Of a DNA stretch of 64,000 nucleotides, positions 45,252-54,351 are shown one piece after another. Below the pieces are notes generated by a model, which worked only from the letters and a program-made list of their open reading frames with translations, was not told the DNA's origin and did not search any database. This DNA comes from an uncultured Eubacterium sp. (GTDB lineage Bacteria > Bacillota > Clostridia > Oscillospirales > Acutalibacteraceae): assembly GCA_910577195.1 (NCBI GenBank), contig CAJTLP010000002.1:322569-386568 (forward strand). Reading direction: 5' to 3'. Position 1 is the first letter of the stretch. Every line of letters starts with the position of its first letter. The position numbers were made by a program, and so were the translations under genes.

Positions 45252-47993
45252 TTAGTTTTCCTTACCCGGTGCACCGCAGCACTTTTTGTATTTTTTGCCT
45301 GAACCGCATGGGCACGGATCGTTTGGGCCTACCTTATGACCCTTGCGTACAGGAGCCTGCTTAACCGTATCATCACCGCCTGAAGAGGTTGCTGTAACCT
45401 TAGCTACTGCCTTACGTTCAACATCCTCCTGTCTTCTCGGCATAATTGTGAGCATCATGCGTACCGTATTTTCACGGATTGTTGCGGTCATTTCATCAAA
45501 CATATCATAGGATTCCATACGGAATGCAACAACCGGATCCTGCTGAGCATATGCTCGAAGGCCGATACCCTGTTTTAAATCATCCATAGCATCAATGTGA
45601 TCCATCCAAAGGGTATCAACATTTCTGAGGAGTACCATTCTCTCAAAGTCCTGGAACATTTCATCGCCCAAGAGCTCACGCTTTTCGTTAAGCACTCTGT
45701 GACCTCTTTCGGTGAGCATTTCGATCGTATCATCTATTGAAAGGGAATCGGTATCTTCAAAGTCCTCATCACTTGTGAGCCAGCCCTTGTATTTTTCCTT
45801 AAGACCTGCTACGTTCCAGTCTGCCTTGCTGTCACCTGCAAAGTAGTTTTTAACATTCTCTTCAATGTTTGTGTCAAGCATTGCAAGTATTTTGTCAGAA
45901 AGGTCAATGCCGTCAAGCACCTGATCCCTCTGCTTGTAGATAAGCTGTCTCTGGCGATTCATTACATCGTCATACTGGAGGGTATTCTTACGGATACCGA
46001 AGTTTCTGCCCTCAACCTTTTTCTGTGAGGATTCAACGGTCTTGGAAATCATCTTTGATTCGATAGGCATATTCTCGTCATCAGCAATTCTGCCCATCAT
46101 CATCTGCATTCTTTCACCGCCGAAGAGACGCATAAGGTCGTCTTCACAGGAGAGGTAGAACTGGCTTTCACCGGGATCGCCCTGACGTCCGGAACGTCCT
46201 CTGAGCTGGTTATCAATACGGCGTGAATCGTGACGCTCTGTACCGAGAATGAACAGACCGCCTGCCTCACGTACCTTGTCAGCCTCTTCCTTGATTTCAT
46301 TTTTATATTTAGCCTCAAGCTCCTGGAATGTCTTTCTTGCGTTGAGGATTTCCTCGTTATCGGTTTCAGCAAAGCCTGTTGCCTCAACAATAAGCTCTTC
46401 CGAGAACTGCATTCTTCTCATTTCCGATTTTGCAAGGTACTCAGCATTACCGCCGAGCATAATATCGGTACCACGTCCTGCCATATTTGTAGCAATGGTT
46501 ACAGCACCGAGCTTACCTGCCTGTGCAATAATCTCTGCCTCACGTTCATGATTCTTAGCGTTGAGCACATTGTGAGGAACCTTTGCCTTTTTGAGCATTT
46601 TTGAAAGGAGCTCACTCTTTTCAATGCTGATTGTGCCGACAAGAACAGGCTGTCCCTTTTCGTGGCATTCTTTGATCTGATCAATTGCGTTATAGAATTT
46701 TGCTCTTTCGGTCTGGAAAATAACATCAGGGCGGTCAATTCTTGCAAGCGGTTTGTTTGTAGGAATTTCAACAACATCAAGCTTGTAGATTTCTGAGAAT
46801 TCAGGGGCTTCAGTTGATGCTGTACCGGTCATACCTGAAAGCTTTCCGTAAAGACGGAAGTAATTCTGGAAGGTGATTGTTGCAAGGGTCTTGCTTTCGT
46901 GCTCAACCTTAACGCCTTCCTTAGCTTCAATCGCCTGGTGGAGACCTTCGTTGTATCTACGTCCCTCCATAATACGTCCGGTGAACTCGTCAACGATTTT
47001 AACCTGACCGTCTGTAACAACGTAGTCAATGTCTCTTCTCATAACACCATTAGCCTTGATTGCCTGATTGATGTGATGAAGAAGAGTAGAGTTTTCCATC
47101 TCCATAAGGTTTGAAACATTGAAGTAGGACTCAGCCTTTTTAACACCGTCCTGTGTAAGTGTTGCTGTTTTAGCCTTTTCGTCAACAACATAGTCGCCCT
47201 CATAGGTTGACTCGGTGTCCTGCTTTTCATCCATCTTGGCAACCTTAACCATTTTAAGGGTCTTGGCAAAGGCATTTGCCTGTCTGTAAAGGTCTGTTGA
47301 CTGCTCGCCCTTACCGCTGATGATAAGAGGAGTACGCGCCTCATCAATAAGAATGGAGTCAACCTCGTCGACGATAGCGAACTTGTGACCTCTCTGTACT
47401 TTTTGCTCCTTATACTGAACCATATTATCACGGAGATAGTCAAAGCCCATCTCGTTATTCGTACCATATGTTATGTCAGCGTTATAAGCTGCTTTCCTCT
47501 GCTCGTTTGTTTTTTCGTGGATAATCAGACCAACCTCAAGACCGAGAAAACGATAAAGCTTACCCATCCACTCGGAGTCACGTTTTGCGAGGTAATCGTT
47601 AACGGTTACGATATGAACGCCTTCACCGTTAAGTGCATTAAGATATGCAGGAAGGGTAGCAACGAGAGTTTTACCTTCACCTGTTTTCATTTCTGCGATT
47701 CTGCCCTGATGAAGAACAATACCACCGATAATCTGTACCTCAAAGTGCTTCATACCAAGTACACGCCATGCAGCCTCACGGCATACAGCAAAGGCGTCAG
47801 GAAGAATATCATCAAGTGTTTCGCCGTTTGCAAGACGCTCCTTAAGGATTGCAGTCTGTGCAGTCAGCTCCTTATCCTCCATTGCCTGATACTTATCCTC
47901 CAAAGCAAGAACCTTGTTGGATATTTTTTTTACTCTTTTAACTTCCTTTTTGGAATAATCTCCGAAAAGGGCAGTTATTAATTTATTTGCCAT
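45252..47993 (-). CDS. secA: Preprotein translocase ATPase SecA
   Basis: 913 aa, a normal length. Walker A is in AEMKTGEGKTLVATLPAYL. The DEAD region is FAIVDEVDSILIDEARTPL. The second ATPase half has TNMAGRGTDIMLGG and the arginine finger region QLRGRSGRQGDPG. The C-terminus carries an intact zinc-binding SEC-C motif, NDPCPCGSGKKYKKCCG. It drives secretion through SecYEG, which the large signal-peptide proteins at the left of the window would use. ATG 47993 lies behind AGAGGTG. Confidence 0.98.
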   Translation of the reverse strand: MANKLITALFGDYSKKEVKRVKKISNKVLALEDKYQAMEDKELTAQTAILKERLANGETLDDILPDAFAVCREAAWRVLGMKHFEVQIIGGIVLHQGRIAEMKTGEGKTLVATLPAYLNALNGEGVHIVTVNDYLAKRDSEWMGKLYRFLGLEVGLIIHEKTNEQRKAAYNADITYGTNNEMGFDYLRDNMVQYKEQKVQRGHKFAIVDEVDSILIDEARTPLIISGKGEQSTDLYRQANAFAKTLKMVKVAKMDEKQDTESTYEGDYVVDEKAKTATLTQDGVKKAESYFNVSNLMEMENSTLLHHINQAIKANGVMRRDIDYVVTDGQVKIVDEFTGRIMEGRRYNEGLHQAIEAKEGVKVEHESKTLATITFQNYFRLYGKLSGMTGTASTEAPEFSEIYKLDVVEIPTNKPLARIDRPDVIFQTERAKFYNAIDQIKECHEKGQPVLVGTISIEKSELLSKMLKKAKVPHNVLNAKNHEREAEIIAQAGKLGAVTIATNMAGRGTDIMLGGNAEYLAKSEMRRMQFSEELIVEATGFAETDNEEILNARKTFQELEAKYKNEIKEEADKVREAGGLFILGTERHDSRRIDNQLRGRSGRQGDPGESQFYLSCEDDLMRLFGGERMQMMMGRIADDENMPIESKMISKTVESSQKKVEGRNFGIRKNTLQYDDVMNRQRQLIYKQRDQVLDGIDLSDKILAMLDTNIEENVKNYFAGDSKADWNVAGLKEKYKGWLTSDEDFEDTDSLSIDDTIEMLTERGHRVLNEKRELLGDEMFQDFERMVLLRNVDTLWMDHIDAMDDLKQGIGLRAYAQQDPVVAFRMESYDMFDEMTATIRENTVRMMLTIMPRRQEDVERKAVAKVTATSSGGDDTVKQAPVRKGHKVGPNDPCPCGSGKKYKKCCGAPGKEN

Positions 47994-48026
47994 AAATTTA
48001 CACCTCTGAAAATAATACCAAATAAT

Positions 48027-48055
48027 ATTTTAACATAAAGAAATACTATTGTCAC
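48027..48055 (-). promoter_or_regulatory. Possible secA promoter
   Basis: On the minus strand GTGACA (48055-48050), 17-base spacer, TAAAAT (48032-48027). No convincing terminator lies between the upstream lipoprotein gene and secA, so read-through may also contribute. Confidence 0.5.
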
Positions 48056-48076
48056 TATTTTTTTATTATATATGAA

Positions 48077-48676
48077 TTACTGAGCACTATAGATGCTTTT
48101 GATTGAGGATAAAGCACCGCCTGATACAGCATCCTCTGCATTGTCGTTAAAGCTGAGCACAAGGTTTTTGCTGTCCTGCTGAATTTCAAGTGTTATTTCA
48201 ACTGCCTCAGGAAGAAGCTGTGCCTCATCAATCTGCTTGCAGAGTTCAGTGAGCTTGTTGTCAAGGAATAAATCGCTGTTCAGCTTTGATAAAAGCTGGA
48301 AGGTTGAATATTCTGATTTGAGTTTTGATGCAAAATCACCCGCTGTTTTTGCCAGGTCTTTATTGCTTACGGAAACAGTAACTGTTTTATTGTCAAGGTC
48401 AATAGAGGCTACTTCCATTTCAAGATTGCCGAAAATAGCCTTGCCGAGCTCAACAAACTGCTCGTGCTTCTGAGCGTAGTTAAGAATGACGGACAGCGTA
48501 CCTGAATCAACATATTTATTAAGGCTTTTGATGTCAAATTCCTTTAATGCTGTTTCAACCACCTGTACGGTTTCGGTTATGTTTTCTTCAGTCATATCAG
48601 CGTTAGGTCCTGAGCAGGCTGTAAAGCTCAGCAGCATAACAACGGCACATAATAATAAACTGTTTGTTTTTTTCAT
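48077..48676 (-). CDS. Predicted lipoprotein, 199 aa, function unknown
   Basis: The start is ATG 48676 behind AAGGAGC. A lipoprotein signal peptide ends in a lipobox, LSFTAC, with Cys21 as the lipidation site. The mature part (TEENITETVQVVETALKEFD, then later VSIDLDNKTVTVSVSN-like strands) resembles a small NTF2-like or DUF5105-type fold. It combines an N-terminal helix pair followed by a beta sheet, but I cannot assign a family with confidence. It lies 83 bases upstream of secA on the same strand. Confidence 0.8.
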   Translation of the reverse strand: MKKTNSLLLCAVVMLLSFTACSGPNADMTEENITETVQVVETALKEFDIKSLNKYVDSGTLSVILNYAQKHEQFVELGKAIFGNLEMEVASIDLDNKTVTVSVSNKDLAKTAGDFASKLKSEYSTFQLLSKLNSDLFLDNKLTELCKQIDEAQLLPEAVEITLEIQQDSKNLVLSFNDNAEDAVSGGALSSIKSIYSAQ

Positions 48677-48764
48677 TATGGATGCTCCTTATTAAAATAT
48701 TGCCAATCTATTATATATAATAAAAACTTTTTTGGCAATACTAATTAAAATTATTATAAAAAAA

Positions 48765-48793
48765 TTGCATAATTAAATTATATGTGGTATAAT
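48765..48793 (+). promoter_or_regulatory. Promoter of the sugar transferase/beta-galactosidase operon
   Basis: TTGCAT (48765-48770), 17-base spacer, TATAAT (48788-48793). The leader before the ATG at 48941 is about 140 bases and contains a possible long-range stem (AATAAAGC near 48872 with GCTTTATT near 48913). Confidence 0.65.
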
Positions 48794-48940
48794 CAACAAA
48801 ATTAAGCACACTATGTTGATTTTAGTAAAAAACGGTATAACCTCTGTGGGATTTTCATATGTTATGTCGTAATAAAGCAAGCGAGGTAAATCCGAACAAT
48901 CCTAAAACGGCTTTATTTCGCCAACTCAAGGACATTTAAA

Positions 48941-49558
48941 ATGAAGAAGTTTTCAAAAAAATATTTTGGGCCTACAAAAGTTAAAAGGCTTTTTGATATT
49001 GTAATGTCGCTTTTTGCACTTATTGTTCTTTCTCCGCTGTTTCTTGTGATTTGTATTGCAAATCTGCTTACTCCGGATACCAGTGTATTCTTTTCACATG
49101 AGCGAAGGGGAAGGCGCGGAAAGCCATTTAAAATTTATAAATTTCAGACGATGAAAAATAATACCCCGAATGTTGCTACAGGTCAGCTGGAGAATCCTGA
49201 TCAGTATATAACAAAGGTTGGTAAATTTTTAAGAAAAACGAGTCTTGACGAATTGCCGCAGCTCTGGAATATTCTTAAGGGAGATATGAGCTTTGTTGGT
49301 CCCAGACCGCTGATTTCATCTGAGATGCGTGCACACCGCCTCAGGCTGGAATACGGTGTTTACCGCTTCAGACCGGGTCTTACAGGTATGGCGCAGATTA
49401 ACGGCAGAGACGAGATTTCAATTATGAAAAAAGTGAAATACGATAAGCTTTATTGTGACAACTGGTCACTTAAGCTGGATTTGGTTATTCTTCTGCGCAG
49501 TGTTGGTGTTGCATTAAAGCAGGAGGGTTATCAGGAAGGCAAAATTCACAGAAGATAA
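48941..49558 (+). CDS. Polyprenyl-phosphate sugar-1-phosphate transferase (monotopic PGT)
   Basis: 205 aa, with the bacterial sugar transferase fold. One N-terminal re-entrant/membrane helix (FDIVMSLFALIVLSPLFLVI) precedes the catalytic core. Core motifs: FFSHERRGRRGKPFKIYKF, the Asp-Glu dyad in LRKTSLDELPQLWNILKGD, MSFVGPRPL, and RPGLTGMAQINGR. The length fits the small monotopic family that starts synthesis of exopolysaccharide, glycoprotein or capsule glycans. There are no other glycan genes nearby except the downstream GH2 enzyme, 21 bases away, so it is isolated from any evident glycan locus. Confidence 0.93.
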   Translation: MKKFSKKYFGPTKVKRLFDIVMSLFALIVLSPLFLVICIANLLTPDTSVFFSHERRGRRGKPFKIYKFQTMKNNTPNVATGQLENPDQYITKVGKFLRKTSLDELPQLWNILKGDMSFVGPRPLISSEMRAHRLRLEYGVYRFRPGLTGMAQINGRDEISIMKKVKYDKLYCDNWSLKLDLVILLRSVGVALKQEGYQEGKIHRR

Positions 49559-49579
49559 TTTTTATTGGAGAATAAGATT

Positions 49580-52500
49580 ATGGAGAGAAATTTTATTGAC
49601 GGATATACAGAATGGCAGTCCAATCCTGAAATTGTAGGCGTAAATAAAATTCCGCAGCATGCTACCTTTATGCCTTATGATAATTTTGAAGAGGCTAAAA
49701 AGGCAGACCGCTATGCATCATCACGCTGCAAACTGCTGAATGGCAAATGGAAATTCAAGCTTTATAAAAACTATGCATATAAACCGACTGACTTTGCGCA
49801 GCCGCACTATGATTCACACAATTGGGATACCGTGATTGTTCCGTGCTCCTGGCAGATGCAGGGATATGATCAGAATCAGTATTGCAATGTCCGTTATCCA
49901 TGGGAGGGCAGTGAAGATATCTGTCCGCCTAATGCACCGACAAAGCATAATCCTGTTGGCTGTTATCTGAAAAAGATAAATGTGAATCAGTCTCTCCTTT
50001 CAAAGAGAGTTGTTATCTGCTTTGAGGGTGTTGAGTCTGCCTTTTATCTTTACATAAACGGAGAGCGTGCAGGCTATTCTGAATCCACCTTCCACAGAAG
50101 TGAATTTGATATTACGAAATATCTAAAAGAAGGTTCAAATACAATCGGTGTTGAGGTTTACCGCTGGTGTACAGGCTCATGGCTTGAATGCCAGGATATG
50201 TGGCGTCTCGGCGGTATTTTCCGTGATGTATATATTTATACAACAGAGAGAGAATATATCAGAGATTTTACAGTTACTGCACAGCCTGATATCACATTTA
50301 ATGATGGTTATGCTGAGGTTAAGGTGAAAACAAACGGAACCTATGAAAGTCTGAGCATTGATATGTGCATTATAGATGCAGACGGTGTAACCGTTGCACT
50401 GGATACGCAGTATGCCGACGAGGATCATAATACACTGCTTAAGGCTATTGTTGCCGATGTTAAAATATGGTCTGCTGAGAGTCCGTATCTTTATACAATG
50501 GTACTGACACTGAAGAATAATGGTATACCTATTGAATATATCAGTCAGAAAATCGGCTTCAGAACAGTTGAAATCAAGGATGGTATTATCCGTATCAATG
50601 GTCAGAGAATTGTATTCAAAGGTACAAACAGGCATGAATTTGACTGCAAAACCGGCAGATACATTACCGAAGAAGTAATGCGTTATGATATTGAAATGAT
50701 GAAAAAGGCGAATATGAATTCTGTTCGTACTTCTCATTATCCTAACTGTCCGCGATTCCTTGAGCTCTGCGATGAATATGGTCTTTATGTAATTGATGAG
50801 AATAATATGGAAACGCACGGCACAGGCTGGTCAACGATTATAGGATGTCCTCAGCTTCCTGCATCACGTCCTGAGTGGGAAAAGGCTTGTATGGAGCGTA
50901 TCAAGGCAACCTATAACAGAGATAAGAATGTTACATCGGTAGTATGCTGGTCGCTGGGCAATGAATCTCTCGGCGGCGAGACTCCCAAGAAGATGTACAA
51001 TTATATTAAAAAAGTTGACAAAACACGTTTTGTTCATTTTGAATGTCACCGTTCTCCTGATGAAAAAGAGCTTTCGGATGTTCAGTCAAAAATGTACTAC
51101 AAGCCGATTGAGTGCGAAGAATATGCAGTTACGCAGCGTGACGGCAGACCCTTTATTCTTTGTGAATATACACACGCTATGGGTAATTCCTGCGGTTCAA
51201 CGGATGAATATACTAAATTATGGGATAAATATCCGTGCCTTCAGGGTGGTTTTGTGTGGGACTGGGTTGACCAGAGTATTCTCACTACAGATGAAAACGG
51301 TGTGGAATATCTTGCTTACGGCGGCGATTTCGGCGAGAATCCCCACGATGGACACTTCTGCGGAAACGGTCTCCTTTTTGGTGACAGAAAGCCCACTCCA
51401 AAGCTTGCGGAGATAAAGAAGCTTTATCAGAATGTTGATTTCAATGCTATTGATGCACAGAGCGGTATTATTGAAATCAAGAATAAATTTATGTTCACAA
51501 ATCTAAAGGAGTATGAACTTTACTGGAAACTGAGCTCTGATAAGGGAATCCTTTGTGACGGTATTACCGAGGTGGATGCAGAACCCGGTGAAAAGGCTGT
51601 TGTTGATCTTGAACTCAGCAGGGTTACAGGCACTGAATGTTACCTTGATCTGGAATTCAGAGCGAAGGATGATACTGCTTGGTGTGAAGAGGGTCATATC
51701 ATAGCTTGGGAGCAGTTTGTCATAAACGAGTTTGAAAACACATATGATGAACTTGAGGCAGATGCACCTCTTATCGTAAACGACACCTATGGCTCACTGC
51801 GAATTATATCAGATGATATCAATATCCGTTTTGAGAGAAGAGAGAGAAATCAGCTTTATTCCATTAAGGTTGGCGGTGAGGAGCTTCTTCAGGCACCTAT
51901 GCGTCTGAATTTCTGGCGTGCACTTACGGATAACGACAGGGGTAACCGTGCCGGCTCACGTCTTGGCTGCTGGAGAGATGCAGGCGATACACCGGGTATA
52001 TTTAATAATACCAAATGGTCTATCCATAATTATAAAATTCTTGAGAATGAGAGAAAGGTTGTGGTAACCTGTGGTGCTACAATCTGTACACAGCCTGAAT
52101 GTAAGGCCGTGATTGTTTATACAATTACATCAAAGGGTATGGAGGTTGACCTTCAGTTCTCCCCTGATGATACTTTGCCTGAAATTCCTGAGGTTTCCGT
52201 GTTGTTTGAGCTTCCTAAGGATTTTGAAGAGGTTACTTATCTCGGAAGAGGTCCTGAGGAAAACTATATCGACCGCTGTAACGGAACAAGGATAGGCGTT
52301 TATCATACGACTGTAAACGATATGTGGGTTGATTATCTTAAGCCGCAGGAATGCGGTAACCGAACAGGTGTGAGATATGCCACTATTGTCGGAAAGAAAA
52401 AGGTGTTCTCCGTAATCGCTCAGCCGCAGATGGAATTCAATGTATGTCACTATCTGCCGAAAGAGGTTGAAAATGCATGGCATAAAAAGGAACTCCCTGA

Positions 52501-52639
52501 ATATGACAAAACGGTTGTACGTCTTATTGCAAGACAGCAGGGTGTCGGCGGTTATGATAGCTGGGGTGCACACTGCAATGAGATTTATAAGAATAAGACG
52601 GACAAAGTTTACCGTCTGAAATTCCAAATCAGGTTTTGA
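49580..52639 (+). CDS. lacZ: Beta-galactosidase, glycoside hydrolase family 2 (LacZ type)
   Basis: 1019 aa from ATG 49580 (GGAG upstream; a TTG 15 bases earlier is less likely). There is no signal peptide, so it is cytoplasmic. The N-terminal jelly roll contains LNGKWKFKLYKN and WDTVIVPCSWQMQGYD. The TIM barrel has NRHEFDCKTGR and the acid/base Glu in CWSLGNESLGG (about residue 460). The nucleophile Glu is in ILCEYTHAMGNS (about 530). The C-terminal small-chain domain holds YLGRGPEENYIDR. These positions match E. coli LacZ. It hydrolyses lactose or galacto-oligosaccharides. Linkage to a sugar transferase gene rather than a transporter is unusual. Confidence 0.96.
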   Translation: MERNFIDGYTEWQSNPEIVGVNKIPQHATFMPYDNFEEAKKADRYASSRCKLLNGKWKFKLYKNYAYKPTDFAQPHYDSHNWDTVIVPCSWQMQGYDQNQYCNVRYPWEGSEDICPPNAPTKHNPVGCYLKKINVNQSLLSKRVVICFEGVESAFYLYINGERAGYSESTFHRSEFDITKYLKEGSNTIGVEVYRWCTGSWLECQDMWRLGGIFRDVYIYTTEREYIRDFTVTAQPDITFNDGYAEVKVKTNGTYESLSIDMCIIDADGVTVALDTQYADEDHNTLLKAIVADVKIWSAESPYLYTMVLTLKNNGIPIEYISQKIGFRTVEIKDGIIRINGQRIVFKGTNRHEFDCKTGRYITEEVMRYDIEMMKKANMNSVRTSHYPNCPRFLELCDEYGLYVIDENNMETHGTGWSTIIGCPQLPASRPEWEKACMERIKATYNRDKNVTSVVCWSLGNESLGGETPKKMYNYIKKVDKTRFVHFECHRSPDEKELSDVQSKMYYKPIECEEYAVTQRDGRPFILCEYTHAMGNSCGSTDEYTKLWDKYPCLQGGFVWDWVDQSILTTDENGVEYLAYGGDFGENPHDGHFCGNGLLFGDRKPTPKLAEIKKLYQNVDFNAIDAQSGIIEIKNKFMFTNLKEYELYWKLSSDKGILCDGITEVDAEPGEKAVVDLELSRVTGTECYLDLEFRAKDDTAWCEEGHIIAWEQFVINEFENTYDELEADAPLIVNDTYGSLRIISDDINIRFERRERNQLYSIKVGGEELLQAPMRLNFWRALTDNDRGNRAGSRLGCWRDAGDTPGIFNNTKWSIHNYKILENERKVVVTCGATICTQPECKAVIVYTITSKGMEVDLQFSPDDTLPEIPEVSVLFELPKDFEEVTYLGRGPEENYIDRCNGTRIGVYHTTVNDMWVDYLKPQECGNRTGVRYATIVGKKKVFSVIAQPQMEFNVCHYLPKEVENAWHKKELPEYDKTVVRLIARQQGVGGYDSWGAHCNEIYKNKTDKVYRLKFQIRF

Positions 52640-52697
52640 ACGACATCTGAAATTCATTTATAAATAATTATTTAAGATAATCTTAAGAAAATTTAGC

Positions 52698-52726
52698 TTG
52701 ACTTTTTCATATAAAAGGAATATATT
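52698..52726 (+). promoter_or_regulatory. Promoter of the radical SAM gene
   Basis: TTGACT (52698-52703), 17-base spacer, TATATT (52721-52726). The leader of about 105 bases contains GGCAGAAA near 52763 that can pair with TTTCTGCC near 52790. Confidence 0.65.
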
Positions 52727-52838
52727 TCTTATTAGTATCATAAGGATATCTGTCAACTGACGGCAGAAAAGTGGTTTTTACTTATATTATTTCTGCCATT
52801 ATAAGGTCTAAATGATAGATGAATAAGAGAGGATTTTT

Positions 52839-54266
52839 ATGAAATCTATAAAAGAAACTGCAATGACAATTGCAATTAAAAATGCTATAAAATATGCCCG
52901 TAAGGACTTCTTTAATAATGCGCCTAAGATTCTGAATCTGCTTGAAATGGCAGATGTAAAAAAGGTAAACAGAAGTACATATGCAGGTCTTCATAAGGTA
53001 CTTGATGATCCGAATAACAACTGGATGATTTTTGCTAAAAAACTGATTTGCGACACAAATCAGTCGGTAGTTGAAAAGCTTGTTCCGCCTGCACTCAATG
53101 TTGCAATCAATAGCTATTCAAAGAGAATGAAGGCGATTGAGGAGCACGGCTGCAATGTTCCATGGGCTATTCTTATGGATCCTACTGCTGCCTGTAACCT
53201 GAAATGTAAGGGCTGCTGGGCTGCCGAGTATGGTAAGAACAGCCAGCTTTCCTATGATGATCTGGCAAGAATTATCCGTGAGGGTAAGGAGCTTGGTACA
53301 TATATGTACCTTTATACCGGCGGTGAGCCGACAATCAGACGTGCTGATCTGATGCGTCTGTGCCGTGAAAATCCGGATTGTATCTTTATGAGCTTCACAA
53401 ACGGAACTCTGATTGACGACAGCTTTGCTGATGAAATCGGTGAGGTCGGCAACTTCCTTCCTGCTTTCTCAATTGAAGGATATGAGGAGGAGAATGATTT
53501 CCGTCGCGGCGACGGTACATTTAAAAAATGTACTGCTGCAATGAAGCGTCTTAAGGACAGAGGTATTCCATTCGGTGCTTCACTTTGCTACACAAGCAAG
53601 AATACGGATGTTTTATCATCAGATGAGTATATGGATTGGCTCATTGATCAGGGTGTAATGTTTGCATGGTTCTTTACATATATGCCGACAGGAAACGGTG
53701 CTGTAACCGAGCTTATGGTTTCACCTGAACAGCGCGCGACTATGTACAAGAAAATGCATGAATGGAGACATACCAAGCCTATATTTGCACTTGATTTCTG
53801 GAATGACGGTGAGTACGTTCAGGGCTGTATTGCAGGCGGACGTCACTATTTCCATATCAATGCAAACGGTGACTGTGAGCCTTGTGCATTCGTTCATTAC
53901 TCAAATGTAAATATCAAGGAGTGCTCTGTGCTTGATGCACTTAAGAGTCCGCTCTTTATGGCATATAAGAAGAATCAGCCGTTCAATAATAATATGCTGC
54001 GTCCGTGTCCGGTGCTGGATAATCCGGGCGCAATCAGCAGAATGGTTGCAGAAACAGGTGCTTATTCAACAGAAATGGAAAATCCTGAAAGTGCAAACGA
54101 ATTGTTTGATAAGACCATTACTGCTGCAAAGGCCTGGAAGGTAAAGGCAGATGAGCTCTTTGACCGTGACAAGTTTATTGCAAATCATATCAAGGATGAA
54201 AATATGTACAATTTTGAAATTCCTGATGAGGAAAGGCTCTTCAGCGAATTTGAAAAGACAGAGTAA
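52839..54266 (+). CDS. Radical SAM protein with SPASM-like C-terminus, substrate unknown
   Basis: 475 aa behind AGAGAGG. Residues 1-105 form a helical N-terminal extension. The radical SAM core opens MDPTAACNLKCKGCWAAEY (CxxxCxxC, about residue 115-125). It continues with YLYTGGEPTIRR (SAM-binding GGEP) and FTNGTLIDD. The C-terminal region has cysteines in GCIAGG, NGDCEPCAF, IKECSVLDAL and RPCPVLDNP, suggesting auxiliary iron-sulfur clusters of the SPASM or twitch kind. It belongs to a group common in Clostridia and annotated only as radical SAM. No peptide substrate or partner gene is adjacent. Confidence 0.88.
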   Translation: MKSIKETAMTIAIKNAIKYARKDFFNNAPKILNLLEMADVKKVNRSTYAGLHKVLDDPNNNWMIFAKKLICDTNQSVVEKLVPPALNVAINSYSKRMKAIEEHGCNVPWAILMDPTAACNLKCKGCWAAEYGKNSQLSYDDLARIIREGKELGTYMYLYTGGEPTIRRADLMRLCRENPDCIFMSFTNGTLIDDSFADEIGEVGNFLPAFSIEGYEEENDFRRGDGTFKKCTAAMKRLKDRGIPFGASLCYTSKNTDVLSSDEYMDWLIDQGVMFAWFFTYMPTGNGAVTELMVSPEQRATMYKKMHEWRHTKPIFALDFWNDGEYVQGCIAGGRHYFHINANGDCEPCAFVHYSNVNIKECSVLDALKSPLFMAYKKNQPFNNNMLRPCPVLDNPGAISRMVAETGAYSTEMENPESANELFDKTITAAKAWKVKADELFDRDKFIANHIKDENMYNFEIPDEERLFSEFEKTE

Positions 54267-54284
54267 ACTGCAAAACAGAATATC

Positions 54285-54318
54285 AGCGTGCATCGGTTAA
54301 CCCCTTGCACGCTTTTTT
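54285..54318 (+). terminator. Terminator of the radical SAM gene
   Basis: AGCGTGCA (54285-54292) pairs with TGCACGCT (54306-54313) followed by TTTTT. Confidence 0.85.
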
Positions 54319-54351
54319 ATGATTTTTGAATTTATTTGGGAGAGAAAGATT

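Noticed and set aside
47385..47981. 198-codon plus-strand frame opposite secA
   Set aside because: SecA motifs on the minus strand cover the same DNA; the antisense frame has no signals.
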